From Micromonospora pattaloongensis (GTDB lineage Bacteria; Actinomycetota; Actinomycetes; Mycobacteriales; Micromonosporaceae), in assembly GCF_900107255.1 (NCBI RefSeq), contig NZ_FNPH01000008.1, forward strand, positions 1 to 64,000: 64,000 bases of DNA, in the 5' to 3' direction. Under the pieces are notes generated by a model. The model made no database searches. It was not told the DNA's origin and worked only from the letters and a program-made list of their open reading frames with translations. The translations under genes and the position numbers were made by a program. Below, one piece after another: positions 1-8,227 of the stretch. Position 1 is the first letter of the stretch. Every line of letters begins with the position of its first letter.

Positions 1-2
1 AG

Positions 3-122
3 CCACGAGCCCAGATCGAGATCAAGCAGATGATGCCGGTGTGGGTGCCCGGCCGGCCTCGACGCGCCAAGGATGCTGCCGACATCGCCCGCCTTTCAGC
101 CGCTTTGGATTGCACGGAGTGA
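3..122 (+). CDS. C-terminal fragment of an unidentified protein
   Basis: The frame is open from the window edge to a TGA at 120-122 and reads a basic, alanine-rich tail of 39 residues ending ARLSAALDCTE. No family is recognised. It runs into the recombinase remnant that follows, so it may belong to the same decayed mobile element. The N-terminus lies outside the window. Being a real gene end is an inference from composition only. Confidence 0.25.
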   Translation, partial: PRAQIEIKQMMPVWVPGRPRRAKDAADIARLSAALDCTE

Positions 123-148
123 TCGTTTGCGGATACCTGGGGCGCTAG

Positions 149-541
149 CGGATCTCTGAGGAGGGCCGAGGTTCGGGGCGGAGCGCCGCACAGATCGCCG
201 GCCTGACGCCGCACGAGCTGCGGCGCACGGCCGCGAGTCTCGCGGTGGCCGAGGGCGCCAACGTGAAGGCGGTGCAGCGGATGCTCGGGCACGCCGCGGC
301 GGCGATGACGCTGGACGTGTACGCGGACCTCTTGGAAGACGACCTGGACCAGGTGGCGGACCGCCTCGACCGGGCGGATGGTCGTGCTGCGGACTCAATG
401 CGGACTGAGAGCCTTGGTCCAGACCTTGACGCGGTCCGCCTGGGCAGCCGAAAAAGCTCTGACGAGGAAAACGGCTGGTGGGCCGGAGGTACCACCACGC
501 GAACCAACCGGCGACCATCGCCGGCGATCCGCTACCGCTGA
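149..541 (+). pseudogene. Tyrosine recombinase (phage integrase), C-terminal remnant
   Basis: The frame is open from 149, directly after a TAG at 146-148. It contains the end of a tyrosine-recombinase catalytic domain: the HELRR box, then the LGH box in MLGHAAAAMTLDVY, whose final Tyr is the expected nucleophile. The N-terminal DNA-binding domain and first catalytic Arg are missing and no intact start is visible, so this is a truncated relic. After LDRAD the reading continues in low-quality sequence to 541. Such enzymes integrate phages or genomic islands, and a relic beside a CRISPR array fits an island or phage scar. From 542 to 775 I see no gene. Confidence 0.7.
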
Positions 542-775
542 CTATGTCCAGCTCACGGGCATCGGGCGGTGCCCAATGACCTGTGCCTTGCCCGCGAGGT
601 TTGCTGGTGCCGAATAGATCAACTCGTTCCGGCGACCTTGTGTCAACCTTCATGCACCTGCCGTCAATCGGACAATAGCAACCGGCTTCGCGATGCGAAT
701 CTCGTGTGACAGTGACACGGAGACCGGGTGCCGTTACCCGTTGGCCCACGAGACGAACGACGGTGGCGGGTAGTC

Positions 776-3700
776 GTTGCGTTCCTCGCCCGGCGCGATG
801 GCCCGGGCGCAGCGTGGTGCCGCCCTCGCCGCCGTTCATCGCACTCTTGGCGTTGCGATCCTCGCCCGGCGCGATGGCCGGGCGCAGGCCAGGACGTCCC
901 CGTCACGGACGAGGCGATCAAGCGGCTGTTGCGATCCTCGCCCGGCGCGATGGCCGGGCGCAGGCGGTAGCGAACCATGGCGAAGGACCACGGGCCAATG
1001 CGGTTGCGATCCTCGCCCGGCGCGATGGCCGGGCGCAGGCCGCGTCGGATCCGGACCCGTCGGCGGCCTCCCACAGCGGGGTTGCGATCCTCGCCCGGCG
1101 CGATGGCCGGGCGCAGGCCGACACACCGTCCACCACCGAGCTGGCCAGCCCAGTGTTGCGATCCTCGCCCGGCGCGATGGCCGGGCGCAGGCCGCAGGCG
1201 CTGCTGGTCGCTCACCTCGCTGCACGGTTGCGATCCTCGCCCGGCGCGATGGCCGGGCGCAGGATCGTCAAGGTGTCACCGGCGGCGTCGCCCAACCGGT
1301 CGTTGCGATCCTCGCCCGGCGCGATGGCCGGGCGCAGGCTCGTGCTCGTCGGCGTCACTGTCGATCACCAACTCGTTGCGATCCTCGCCCGGCGCGATGG
1401 CCGGGCGCAGGCTTCCACCTGTTCATCGACAAGGCGATGACGTGGGAGTTGCGATCCTCGCTCGGCGCGATGGCCGGGCGCAGGGCCGGATCCAGCGGTG
1501 GCGGTCCGGGCACCCCGGAGTTGCGATCCTCGCCCGGCGCGATGGCCGGGCGCAGGCAGCTGCGGGGCCGCCCGTACAAGGCGTTCGTGGTCGAGTTGCG
1601 ATCCTCGCCCGGCGCGATGGCCGGGCGCAGGGGTGGCGGCGTTCATGCCGAGCAGGGTGGGACCGACCTCGTTGCGATCCTCGCCCGGCGCGATGGCCGG
1701 GCGCAGGCGGAGCTGCGCGGCGTCGTCTTGCACTGGCTGTGGACGTTGCGATCCTCGCCCGGCGCGATGGCCGGGCGCAGGGACATTCGGGCCGCACTCG
1801 CCACGCTGATCAAGATCGCGGTTGCGATCCTCGCCCGGCGCGATGGCCGGGCGCAGGGACCAACGCCATGAGCCACCCCGTCGCCGGCCGCGAGGTTGCG
1901 ATCCTCGCCCGGCGCGATGGCCGGGCGCAGGTGCCGCAATGATGATGAGAGCGCCGAATAGGCCGAGGCCGTTGCGATCCTCGCCCGGCGCGATGGCCGG
2001 GCGCAGGAGCTCGGTTTCGGGAAAGACCATGCCCTGGCCCCTCTCAGTTGCGATCCTCGCCCGGCGCGATGGCCGGGCGCAGGCTCGACGACCGTGACGA
2101 GGTAGGGCGGGGTCTTCTCCTGGTTGCGATCCTCGCCCGGCGCGATGGCCGGGCGCAGGCCCGACCCCGTCTTCCCGAGCCACCCGGGCTCCGGGGTGTT
2201 GCGATCCTCGCCCGGCGCGATGGCCGGGCGCAGGAGACGGCCAACGAGGTGTACGGCGGGGGTGCAGCGTGTTGCGATCCTCGCCCGGCGCGATGGCCGG
2301 GCGCAGGGTTGGGGTCGGAATTCAGGTCGTCGAGTATCCCGTCGTTGCGATCCTCGCCCGGCGCGATGGCCGGGCGCAGGTGGTGGGGGTGACAGACCAC
2401 CAGACTTCCGGTTCGTAGTTGCGATCCTCGCCCGGCGCGATGGCCGGGCGCAGGCACCGGGCTACCGGGGTTAGTGTCTCATCTAGAAACAGGTTGCGAT
2501 CCTCGCCCGGCGCGATGGCCGGGCGCAGGGACCCAGCCGGCGGGCAGGCCCATCAGCCACTCGACGTTGCGATCCTCGCCCGGCGCGATGGCCGGGCGCA
2601 GGACACCAGCGTCCCCTTCGGCTGGCCGTCGACCAGGGGGAGTTGCGATCCTCGCCCGGCGCGATGGCCGGGCGCAGGCGTACGGCGAACCGCTGGTCAC
2701 GGTGCTGAATCCGCGGTTGCGATCCTCGCCCGGCGCGATGGCCGGGCGCAGGTGGCCCGAGCACCAGCGCATCAACCGACCCACCCCCTCGTTGCGATCC
2801 TCGCCCGGCGCGATGGCCGGGCGCAGGGCGGACGGCCGGGTCTGGTCCCAGTGCTCCGCGTAGTCGTTGCGATCCTCGCCCGGCGCGATGGCCGGGCGCA
2901 GGCCGGCGGCACGGTCGGGTCGATGCGCGACGACACCGGGTTGCGATCCTCGCCCGGCGCGATGGCCGGGCGCAGGGCGCCGTCGATCACCGCGACCGGG
3001 ATGCCGTTCTCGCGGTTGCGATCCTCGCCCGGCGCGATGGCCGGGCGCAGGTTGAGACCGCCGCGAACCTCCTTCCACCCAAGACTCTTGTTGCGATCCT
3101 CGCCCGGCGCGATGGCCGGGCGCAGGGCACGGGACCGGGCGCGGTTGCCGAGCCGCGGGATGTTGCGATCCTCGCCCGGCGCGATGGCCGGGCGCAGGTG
3201 GCGGAACGGGCGGGCGCAGGGGGTCACGCCGCGGCAGTTGCGATCCTCGCCCGGCGCGATGGCCGGGCGCAGGGTCGCGGAGTGGTGGGCCGACACGCAG
3301 GACCCGCACGAGTTGCGATCCTCGCCCGGCGCGATGGCCGGGCGCAGGGTCGTGGCGCCGCCCGTACCGCGACGCGATGGAGGCGTGGTTGCGATCCTCG
3401 CCCGGCGCGATGGCCGGGCGCAGGCCCATTACGAGGTGGTGCCATCCTGACACCCAAACGTTGCGATCCTCGCCCGGCGCGATGGCCGGGCGCAGGGCCC
3501 TCAACCACTTGGGCGGACAGGTGGCCGACGCGATCGTTGCGATCCACGCCCGGCGCGATGGCCGGGCGCAGGGTCATCGGGACGGACACATCGTGCTGGC
3601 TGAGCCAGTTGCGATCCTCGCCCGGCGCGATGGCCGGGCGCAGGCGGGATCACCAGCCGCGCCGGGTTCGTGCGGTGGGTGGTTGCGATCCTCGCCCGGC

Positions 3701-5279
3701 GCGATGGCCGGGCGCAGGCGGCCAGGCGCACGCCCCGGTCACCTTGTCGGTGGTGCGGTTGCGATCCTCGCCCGGCGCGATGGCCGGGCGCAGGTCTGGC
3801 GAGCCGGTACGGACCTCGGCAGCCAAGCGCTCGTTGCGATCCTCGCCCGGCGCGATGGCCGGGCGCAGGCTGCCCGCGTGGACGCGGTGGCCTTGTCGGA
3901 GGTGGTGTTGCGATCCTCGCCCGGCGCGATGGCCGGGCGCAGGCGTAGTGCTCCCCGCCGTCGGTGTACGACCGCAGCGCGTTGCGATCCTCGCCCGGCG
4001 CGATGGCCGGGCGCAGGCATTCCGCTCCGCGCTCAACTGGATGATCAGCAAGTGGTTGCGATCCTCGCCCGGCGCGATGGCCGGGCGCAGGGACGGGGGT
4101 GGGGGGTGACCCCCAAAGCCCCAGGTCAGAGTTGCGATCCTCGCCCGGCGCGATGGCCGGGCGCAGGTGAACTCGACCATGTCGGCCATACCGCCGTCGT
4201 ACTTGTTGCGATCCTCGCCCGGCGCGATGGCCGGGCGCAGGCACGTAGCGCACCTGCAGCGCCGTCTGCGTGGCCGGGGTTGCGATCCTCGCCCGGCGCG
4301 ATGGCCGGGCGCAGGCGACCAGTCCAAGGTCGGCATCCCCGTTCCTCTCAAGTTGCGATCCTCGCCCGGCGCGATGGCCGGGCGCAGGCGCCGGGCGGGC
4401 GGCCCACCACCACGTAGGGCGCCGTGTTGCGATCCTCGCCCGGCGCGATGGCCGAGCGCAGGACCCGTCGTCTGGTAGACCTGCGCGTCGGCGAGCGACC
4501 CGTTGCGATCCTCGCCCGGCGCGATGGCCGGGCGCAGGCGCCGGGCGGGCGGCCCACCACCACGTAGGGCGCCGTGTTGCGATCCTCGCCCGGCGCGATG
4601 GCCGAGCGCAGGACCCGTCGTCTGGTAGACCTGCGCGTCGGCGAGCGACCCGTTGCGGTCCTCGCCCGGCGCGATGGCCGGGCGCAGGCGCCGGGCGGGC
4701 GGCCCACCACCACGTAGGGCGCCGTGTTGCGATCCTCGCCCGGCGCGATGGCCGGGCGCAGGACCCGTCGTCTGGTAGACCTGCGCGTCGGCGAGCGACC
4801 CGTTGCGATCCTCGCCCGGCGCGATGGCCGGGCGCAGGGTTCTGGCCGGCGACCGTCGAGCAGCGCGACGACGGGTTGCGATCCTCGCCCGGCGCGATGG
4901 CCGGGCGCAGGACTCCTCCACGGGCACGTCGGTCATGTCCCACACCTCGTTGCGATCCTCGCCCGGCGCGATGGCCGGGCGCAGGGCTCCGCCGGGTGTG
5001 GAAGGCCGCCGGCGAGGCGGAGTTGCGATCCTCGCCCGGCGCGATGGCCGGGCGCAGGCATCGAATGCACCCGTCGCGCCGGCCGGCCCGAAGGAGTTGC
5101 GATCCTCGCCCGGCGCGATGGCCGGGCGCAGGCCTGCGCCGAGAAGCTGCTGATCGCCCGGCACCGGCCGTTGCGATCCTCGCCCGGCGCGATGGCCGGG
5201 CGCAGGCGCTCGGTGATAGCCACGGGCACCTCCTCACACCCAGTTGCGATCCTCGCCCGGCGCGATGGCCGGGCGCAGG
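776..5279 (-). CRISPR. Type I-C CRISPR array, 61 repeats and 60 spacers
   Basis: A 37-bp repeat recurs 61 times with a period of 72-78 bp, giving spacers of 35-41 bp. In crRNA orientation (minus strand) it reads CCTG, an 8-bp stem CGCCCGGC/GCCGGGCG around a 6-nt loop, then AGGATCGCAAC, the expected 11-nt type I-C handle cut by Cas5. Transcription on the minus strand is inferred from that handle, from the AT-richer leader next to cas2 at the 5279 end, and from the degenerate repeat at the far end (776-813, altered at several bases). Internal repeat variants are at 1448 (CTCGG for CCCGG), 3536 (ATCCACG), 4426 and 4576 (GCCGAGCG), and 4652 (GCGGTC). About 56 spacers are unique because one spacer pair is triplicated. 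Long frames reading CARPSRRARIAT or AILARRDGRAQ are only translations of the repeat. Confidence 0.99.
4389..4801. repeat. Triplicated two-spacer unit inside the CRISPR array
   Basis: Spacers A (4389-4425) and B (4463-4501) occur in the order ABABAB, with copies of A at 4539 and 4689 and of B at 4613 and 4763. The unit is 150 bp. The repeats between them carry different point changes: GCCGAGCG at 4426 and 4576 but not at 4726, and GCGGTC only at 4652. The block therefore arose by tandem duplication followed by point mutation, not by repeated acquisition. Confidence 0.95.
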
Positions 5280-5404
5280 CGTTTGCGAGCAGCGAAAATG
5301 GCAATCTGACGATGCATATTCGACTCGCACGCAGTCCGATTTGCGCAGTTCCTCCACATCATTCGGCTCGGAACCCCCCGGGTTTTGGCGTTCACTTGGG
5401 GTTC
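5280..5404 (-). promoter_or_regulatory. CRISPR leader, with cas operon terminator hairpin
   Basis: This is the only non-repeat DNA between the last repeat (ends 5279) and the end of cas2 (5405). It is much richer in A/T than its surroundings, as leaders are. Read on the minus strand it would carry the array promoter; TATGCAT near 5315 is a weak -10 candidate. An inverted repeat GGAACCCC (5370-5377) / GGGGTTCC (5398-5405) overlaps the cas2 stop codon and could end the cas transcript before the leader. Confidence 0.75.
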
Positions 5405-5695
5405 CTAGATCACTAACGCTCCGCGTGGTTCGATCAGCCGTGGTTTGCCGAGATGTTCGACGTCGTCGAGCGCGTGGGCCGGCAGCCGGTAGATCCTGAT
5501 GGTGTCCTGGGCCGGGTCGATGACCTCTTGGAGCGCGGCGACCAGGCGCACCTTGTCGGTTTCGCGGCAGACCACCTCGAACACCGACTGTTGCACGCGA
5601 TGGCCGTACGCCTCACAGGTTTTGGCGACCTTGCGCAGTCGGCGTTGCCCTCGTGGCGTGACCGTCTCGACGTCGTACGTGACGAGTAAGTCCAC
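5405..5695 (-). CDS. cas2: CRISPR-associated endonuclease Cas2
   Basis: 96 aa, the usual Cas2 length. The N-terminus MDLLVTYDVET has the beta-strand YDV motif with the conserved Asp8. Cas2 is the structural dimer that bridges Cas1 dimers during spacer integration. The GTG start overlaps the cas1 TAG by one base (TAGTG), so the two are translationally coupled. It is the last gene of the cas operon and lies directly next to the leader. The family assignment is secure; activity is inferred. Confidence 0.97.
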   Translation of the reverse strand: MDLLVTYDVETVTPRGQRRLRKVAKTCEAYGHRVQQSVFEVVCRETDKVRLVAALQEVIDPAQDTIRIYRLPAHALDDVEHLGKPRLIEPRGALVI

Positions 5696-6723
5696 TAGTT
5701 CACCGTCCAGGGTTGGTATGCGACCAGGTCTCCGCGGAGGTGACGTGCGAGCAGCCGGGCCTGTACGAGCGGCAGCAGCGCGGCGGGCACCTCCCGGCCG
5801 AGCTGCGCGTGCGGCCAGTTACGCTGCCTGCTCTGCTGCCAGGCGGCCAGCACGGTCTTACGTCCACCGTCTGTAAGCCGGTATGCCTTGTTTGGCAGTA
5901 CCTCAAAGTCGGTCGGGCTCAGCTCGCGCCGGTTGAGCATGGTGAGCGCGAGCCGGTCGGCCAGTAGTGGCCGGAACTCTTCCATCAGGTCCAGCGCGAG
6001 AGCGGGTTTGCCCGGCCGGACGGCGTGTAGGAAGCCGATGTACGGGTCGAGTCCGACCTGATCGAGCGCGCCCTGCACAGCGACCCGCAGCATGCCGTAC
6101 AGGAAGGAGAGCAGGCAGTTCAGCGGGTCGGTGGGTGGTCGTTTGTTGCGCCCGGAGGCCTTCCAGTCCTTGTTGTCGCCGAGCAGGTAGGGCATGGCGG
6201 CGAAGTAGTCGCGTGCGGCGATGCCTTCGACGCCGAGCACTTCGTTGCTGCTGGTCGCGGTGGTGAGCAGTTCAAGCCGCCCGGCCAGTATTTCGGCGCT
6301 GGCCCGTAGCGCTGTTTGCCGGTGTCCGCTGGTGTCCCTAGCGGCGCGTAGCAGCACTTGTCGCGCGTTGTGTATCTTGCCGGCGACGATGGCGATCGCG
6401 ATTGGTAGTTGCCGGTCCGGCGAGTCGGCGGCCCGGTGTTGGGCTTTGCGGAGCAGTGGGTTGCCGTGGGTGGGGCCGACCAGGCCGGCTCGGAAGCGTC
6501 CGTTACCGGTGAGCCAGCTGACCGAGCGGCCGTCGTCGGCGCACTGTAGCAGGAGGTCGTCGCTGGGTGTCACGCCGCTGAACAGGACCAGGTGGTCGAG
6601 TCGGACGAGCGGTAGCAGCCGGCGTCCGGGCTGGTCGGGGTGGTGCACGCGGACGGTGTCGCCGTCGAGGTGCAGGCTGGTTCCGGGGGTCTGCACGTAG
6701 AGGGTGTTGAGCAGCTCAGTCAC
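5695..6723 (-). CDS. cas1: CRISPR-associated integrase Cas1 (type I-C)
   Basis: 342 aa, normal for I-C Cas1. The expected metal-binding residues are visible: Glu166 in GVEGIAARDYF, His233 in GFLHAVRPGKP and Asp245 in LALDLMEEFRP. Cas1 with Cas2 integrates new spacers at the leader end of the array; in I-C systems Cas4 helps select TTC-flanked DNA. The start is a GTG that overlaps the end of cas4 in either reading frame. The long, ordered array next door shows acquisition has been active in the past. Confidence 0.97.
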   Translation of the reverse strand: MTELLNTLYVQTPGTSLHLDGDTVRVHHPDQPGRRLLPLVRLDHLVLFSGVTPSDDLLLQCADDGRSVSWLTGNGRFRAGLVGPTHGNPLLRKAQHRAADSPDRQLPIAIAIVAGKIHNARQVLLRAARDTSGHRQTALRASAEILAGRLELLTTATSSNEVLGVEGIAARDYFAAMPYLLGDNKDWKASGRNKRPPTDPLNCLLSFLYGMLRVAVQGALDQVGLDPYIGFLHAVRPGKPALALDLMEEFRPLLADRLALTMLNRRELSPTDFEVLPNKAYRLTDGGRKTVLAAWQQSRQRNWPHAQLGREVPAALLPLVQARLLARHLRGDLVAYQPWTVN

Positions 6724-7367
6724 ACCACTGTCCCAATGGTCGTGGGGTCAACAGGTCGGGTGTGGCCTGCCGCCGGCCGTCGGTCAGTTCGGGCAGGCAG
6801 TCCTCGCGCAGTGAACATCGCCGGCAGCGGGCGTCGTTGCGCGCGGCCCGGCAAAGCCGGGGTGTCGAGCAGCCGGCGTACGGCCACGGTCGCGGCCACG
6901 ACCCGGTCGAGCAGGTGGGTGTCGATGGGTATCGCGTGCCGGCGCCGTTCGGCGACCGAGTAGATGTAGCCGGTTGGCACGTCGAAGCCGGCTTCGAGAA
7001 GGCAGAGTGCCTGCCCACCGAGTTGCAGCTCGGCGGGCCCGCCGGCTTTGTAATGCCCGACCTTGTATTCGACCGGTGTGGCCGTACCCTTCTCGAATTC
7101 GACGATGTCGCAGATGCCGCGTAGGCCGTGGGTGTGGCTCCAGACCGGTAGTGACCGGATCACGGTGAGGCCCCGGCGGCGTTGGATGCCCGGCAGGTCG
7201 ACCGTGGTGTGGCTGAGGTCGCCGCGCACCGTCTCGACGCTTTCCGACCAGACGCCCTCTACGTGGATCAGCGCTGTCTGCCGGTGGCAGTAGGCGTAGT
7301 GCTCCAGCGCGGACAGCGGCACCTCCCGCAGGTCGGTGCCGCTGTCCGCCGGGTGGTCGTCGGTCAC
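6720..7367 (-). CDS. cas4: Cas4 exonuclease, apparently frameshifted near its C-terminus
   Basis: RecB-family nuclease that trims prespacers with Cas1-Cas2. The N-terminal cluster cysteine is Cys27 (YAYCHRQTA), and the nuclease residues Asp87 (GICDIVEF) and Glu100-Tyr-Lys102 are present. The annotated frame then ends in sequence unlike Cas4 (after about residue 166), without the other three Fe-S cysteines. The neighbouring frame, which runs to 6716, reads ARCRRCSLREDCLPEL, the canonical C-x2-C-x5-C end. A one-base change around the G4 run at 6859-6862 would join the two. Either the sequence has an indel error or this gene has lost its [4Fe-4S] cluster. The start at 7367 overlaps the cas7 stop by 4 nt. 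Confidence 0.85.
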   Translation of the reverse strand: MTDDHPADSGTDLREVPLSALEHYAYCHRQTALIHVEGVWSESVETVRGDLSHTTVDLPGIQRRRGLTVIRSLPVWSHTHGLRGICDIVEFEKGTATPVEYKVGHYKAGGPAELQLGGQALCLLEAGFDVPTGYIYSVAERRRHAIPIDTHLLDRVVAATVAVRRLLDTPALPGRAQRRPLPAMFTARGLPARTDRRPAAGHTRPVDPTTIGTVV

Positions 7368-8227
7368 GGCCAGAGGTCGACCAGCTTCGTCAGCTCGACA
7401 CCGTCCGGTAGCCCCGACTCGTCGATGGTGCGGTTGTAGTCGGTGTGGGCGCGCGCCGCCTTGTCTTCGTCTTTGCGCTTAAGCGTGATGCGCTGGGTGA
7501 GGGCGGCCGAGGGGGCGACCCCGAACGCGTCGGGGTGGCTGAACACGTAGAGCCCACACAGCTTCATCTCGCCGCGGGTGGCGGCCCGGTCGTGGTCGAA
7601 CATGACCGTGATGGCCTGCCAGAGCGCAGCCAGGTCATCGCTGGTCACGCCGGTCTTCGCGGCGCGGGGCGCAGAGTAGAACACGTGCGCCCGGTACAGG
7701 CCGTACGGAACGGACCACTTGGAGCCGATCTCCGTCCGCTCCCCCTTGTCGATGTCCTCCTGCCGGGTCTGGGTAACCCGAGTGATGGTGTGGTCGGTGG
7801 GCAGGATCGGATCAATGCTGCGGGCGAAGGTGAGCTGGAGCGGGCCGCGGACCTGGCCGGCACCGCCTCCCTTGCCGGTGCTGAGTACGCCGCCGAACAT
7901 TCGGATGTCGAAGTAGTGCTCGCACATCCACCGCTGCGCGTCGTCGGCCTTGCCCGGGTTGGCCTTCAACGCCGCCTCGATCCGGGTGTTCAGGGCGAAG
8001 CCTGCCTCGACGAAGATGCCGTAGCGCGGGTCGTCGCCCCGCAGCAGCGACACCGTGTCGCGGATTTTGCGCTTAATTGCCACGTCGGTGACCAGGCCCT
8101 GTCCGCTCTCGTCGTCGGTGCGCGGCTGGTTGCCGGCGTCCGGGTCGCCGTTCGGGTTTCCGTCGCTGACGTCGAACAGCAGGACGGCGTCGTGGCGGCG
8201 GGTCGCGTCGAGGTGCGCGGCGGTCAT
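7364..8227 (-). CDS. cas7: Cas7 (Csd2), type I-C Cascade backbone
   Basis: 287 aa. The N-terminal signature LLFDVSDGNPNGDPDAGNQP is typical of Csd2/Cas7 proteins. Several copies form the helical backbone that holds the crRNA spacer and displaces the DNA strand. It overlaps cas8c upstream and cas4 downstream by 4 nt each, so it belongs to a tightly coupled operon. No anomalies seen. Confidence 0.97.
   Translation of the reverse strand: MTAAHLDATRRHDAVLLFDVSDGNPNGDPDAGNQPRTDDESGQGLVTDVAIKRKIRDTVSLLRGDDPRYGIFVEAGFALNTRIEAALKANPGKADDAQRWMCEHYFDIRMFGGVLSTGKGGGAGQVRGPLQLTFARSIDPILPTDHTITRVTQTRQEDIDKGERTEIGSKWSVPYGLYRAHVFYSAPRAAKTGVTSDDLAALWQAITVMFDHDRAATRGEMKLCGLYVFSHPDAFGVAPSAALTQRITLKRKDEDKAARAHTDYNRTIDESGLPDGVELTKLVDLWP

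Noticed and set aside
96..839. 247-aa minus-strand frame over the recombinase remnant
   Set aside because: Pro/Arg-rich shadow; the plus strand shows recombinase motifs.
977..5357. Long open frames through the CRISPR array on both strands
   Set aside because: They are translations of the 37-bp repeat (RSSPGAMAGRR, ARPSRRARIAT) with spacers between; no ribosome sites or domains.
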